A stretch of DNA of 21,362 nt from Coptodactyla brooksi (Eukaryota; Arthropoda; Insecta; Coleoptera; Scarabaeidae): NCBI GenBank assembly GCA_033557675.1, contig JAWQRM010000574.1, positions 1 to 21,362 on the forward strand, written 5' to 3'. Below are positions 19,346 to 21,362 of the stretch, piece after piece (positions within the stretch are counted from its first letter, which is position 1; each line of letters opens with the position of its first letter). Under the pieces are notes generated by a model, which worked only from the letters and a program-made list of their open reading frames with translations, ran no database searches and was not told where the DNA came from. A program made the position numbers and the translations under genes.

Positions 19346-20155
19346 GACGACGAAAAAATGCAGAAATACGACACTTAGGCGAAAAATACAGGAGAACTCC
19401 CCTTGGTAGAAGCATAACTTGCTCTATACCTGCCTTCACAACTTAAACGGTCTAACGTAATCGATGATTCTTATAGATAAATCCGACAAATTATCGAAAC
19501 GATGCGATTCGAACAGCCTTCCAAAAAATCCAACTCACACAGTCTCCTCTATATAGAATATTCAACGATAGCACCAAAAAATTGCACACTTACGTGTTCG
19601 ACGTCAAAAAATAGTACTTCTAGGAAGGAAAACTCGTTTTTATAGGAAAAAAAGAGGAACAACAACTACCAACCTATGGCAAAAAATACAGCCGCCCTCA
19701 CACGTCGAGGTGCCGTCTGGACACCAGGTAAGGGTAACGCAAAAAGGACCTAAGGAAAAATGCAGAAATACGACACTTAGGCGAAAAATATACGAGAACT
19801 CCCCTTGGAAGAACCATAACTTCCTCTTTACCTACCTTCAGAACTTAAACGGTCCAACGTAATTAATGATTCTTATAGATAAATCCGACAAATGGTCGAA
19901 AGGACGTCGTCCACGATTCCAAAGAATCCAAAACCGAAACGACCATTCGTCCTGAACTCGAAGAAGTGTAGTGAAAAATCCGCACCCTTCCAAAGACTTC
20001 GAGAAAATCCAACTTACACAGTCTCCTCTATATAGAATATTCAATTTTCCCAATTGACACAAAGCCAAGAAAGAATAAAAGGACGATAAAGTCCTGTGGT
20101 GTTCTCGTCCTCTGTTGGCCACTAGGAGAACAAGAACACCACAGAGATTACCCAC
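19346..20155 (+). repeat. Family A then A' tandem block
   Basis: ACACTTAGGCGAAAAATA occurs at 19371 and 19773 (402 bp apart), and cores start at 19536 and 20014. The first unit is the A type and includes CGTTTTTATAGGAAAAAAAG, matching bases near 300-330 inverted. The second is the A' type with CCAAAGAATCCAAAACCGAA and ends in the hairpin at 20094-20144 (14 of 15 pairs, mismatch at a different position from the 16.3-kb copy). Confidence 0.87.
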
Positions 20156-20351
20156 AATTACTTATACAAAATAAAACTTATATAAAAAATGATTGAAGAG
20201 ATCAAGTAAGTACAATTACGTTATAACAACCAGTGTATTTATTTTAAAATTTAAAGGTTTAAGTTCCCGAAATGATTTCTTTAATAGTTGCTTTATAATT
20301 GTTAAAAAACATGTTAATACCTGATATAGTCAGTATTAACAGTACAATGTG
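20156..20351 (+). repeat. Family F segment, copy 2
   Basis: Direct match to 16387-16576, again immediately downstream of A'. Confidence 0.85.
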
Positions 20352-20404
20352 GATGGCTAAAGTACCATAAAATATACTATCATAACATTAATCATCATTA
20401 TTAA

Positions 20405-20500
20405 ATTCGATTCGAATAGCCTTCCAAAGACTTCGAAAAAATCCAACTCACACAGTCTCCTCTATATAGAATATTCAACAACAGCACCTGCCAATTACCC
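20405..20500 (+). repeat. Truncated family A' copy
   Basis: ATTCGAATAGCCTTCCAAAG, CTTCGAAAAAATCCAACTCA and the core CACACAGTCTCCTCTATATA, ending at AACAGCACCTGCCAATTA. Confidence 0.8.
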
Positions 20501-21048
20501 ACGTAAAAAACATGGGACGGGGGATTGAGTGCGTGTGTGTTTTGCGCCCTCTACCGTCTAATTACAGACCTCATTAGCGTAAGAAACGTTCATCATTGCG
20601 AATCTGGCGGGGGTCGGGGGGGCCGGGCAGTTTGCATAATCGTTTGCAGCTTTTTAATTAAGATGTCGGATAAGGGTTAATCATTTAGGGCCGCGTTTCC
20701 CAATTTTAAAGGAGATTGTTTCCATTTCGACCCCAATTTTAGATCCCGGCGTCAGATATGAGGCTTCGAACAAATGAAGTCGTTCCGACCGCCGCGAAAT
20801 TTTGCAAGCCTTTCGGCGTAAAGAGTATTTGAAGGCTTCTTTTGCAATAGCTCGAAATGCAGCTCTTCAACATGGTTGTAGTTTTCCGGGTTTGTGCTTC
20901 GTGGTCGACGTACTCCGGTGGTGAAAGCCTAAGTTCACATGTAGCTCTCTTACACATGTATGGTGCACATGTAGTTTGTAATTATAAAAATGTTCCTATT
21001 TTGCCTGATCGTGCTACGATATCTGTGTGATACTAACTTATCCATCAT
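20501..21048. other. Single-copy region with no gene recognised
   Basis: It includes a G-run patch (GCGGGGGTCGGGGGGGCCGG, about 20606-20627). The short frames on either strand are not protein-like. Confidence 0.5.
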
Positions 21049-21182
21049 CCAATCCAGTCCAATCCGGTCCAATCCACTTCACTCCAACCCAATCCAACCC
21101 AACTCAACCCAACTCAATCCAACCCAACCCAACTCAACCCAACCCAACCCAACCCAACCCAATCTAACCCAACCCAACCCAA
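21049..21182. repeat. CCCAA (TTGGG on minus strand) pentamer array
   Basis: About 27 five-base units. The left part is degenerate (AATCC, AGTCC, GGTCC, ACTCC) and becomes regular AACCC units at 21121-21180. The minus strand reads (GGGTT)n and could form G-quadruplexes. The frame at 20990-21208 merely translates the array. Confidence 0.95.
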
Positions 21183-21211
21183 GGGTTTTCCAAAGGAGTG
21201 ATTATTGAAGG

Positions 21212-21362
21212 GGCTCCTAGTACGAGAATGTGGCGCTCACTTTCCATCCCTTAGTTACTTTAGGACTCACTCCTTCTCGATTGTGCGGGGCCGGAGCTCA
21301 GGTTTTCCCTGTGTAATCGAGAATTTGACGTCCTCTAATGGAGGAGACATTTGTGAAGTGTC
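21212..21362 (+). repeat. Family C repeat, copy 4, cut by window end
   Basis: TACGAGAATGTGGCGCTCAC (GTGGCGC at 21230), then CTCACTCCTTCTCGATTGTG, CGGGGCCGGAGCTCAGGTTT, TCCCTGTGTAATCGAGAATT and GACGTCCTCTAATGGAGG follow the order of copy 1. It continues beyond the window. Confidence 0.8.

Overview
This looks like an intergenic stretch of an animal nuclear genome, most likely an insect. No open frame gives a recognisable intact protein. I see no tRNA or rRNA gene, no operon structure and no bacterial signals. Moderately AT-rich, CpG-containing single-copy blocks alternate with dispersed, mutated repeats in both orientations. A decayed piggyBac transposase points to an animal host. CpG-rich background of this kind would fit Hymenoptera, but that is a guess.

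The only recognisable coding remnant is a piggyBac-family (DDE_Tnp_1_7) transposase pseudogene on the minus strand at 9252-10397. It is broken by frameshifts, by stops and by about 300 bases of extra sequence. Its 5' transposon end (TTAA followed by a CCCCCTCC terminus, with a repeated subterminal motif) lies at 10514-10595.

I sorted the rest into repeat families, with names local to this window. Family A carries the core CACACAGTCTCCTCTATATAGAAT. It lies at 1-440 (minus) and at 14100-14640, 15577-16386, 19346-20155 and 20405-20500 (plus). Family B is a tandem repeat of about 493 bp in two opposed blocks, 4765-5957 (plus) and 7406-8230 (minus). Family C is at 466-790, 3119-3300, 13557-13762 (minus) and 21212-21362. 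Family D is a tandem pair at 1905-2530 with a third copy at 11740-11960. Family E is at 3450-3705 and 17610-18235. Short families F and G accompany A. B, C and several solitary fragments share a module, GTGGCGC followed about 45-53 nt later by CTCCACTGT, which suggests a common ancestor or parent element.

Other structures are an AT microsatellite (2022-2048), a CCCAA/TTGGG array (21049-21182), and several strong foldbacks. The most striking foldback is a perfect 19-bp stem at 17968-18011 that competes with a second stem. Gene-free single-copy blocks are 790-1900, 2530-3110, 3790-4760, 5958-7405, 8231-9250, 10640-11740, 11960-13460, 13763-14100, 14640-15575, 18236-19249 and 20500-21045. They may be intronic or intergenic; nothing inside the window tells which.
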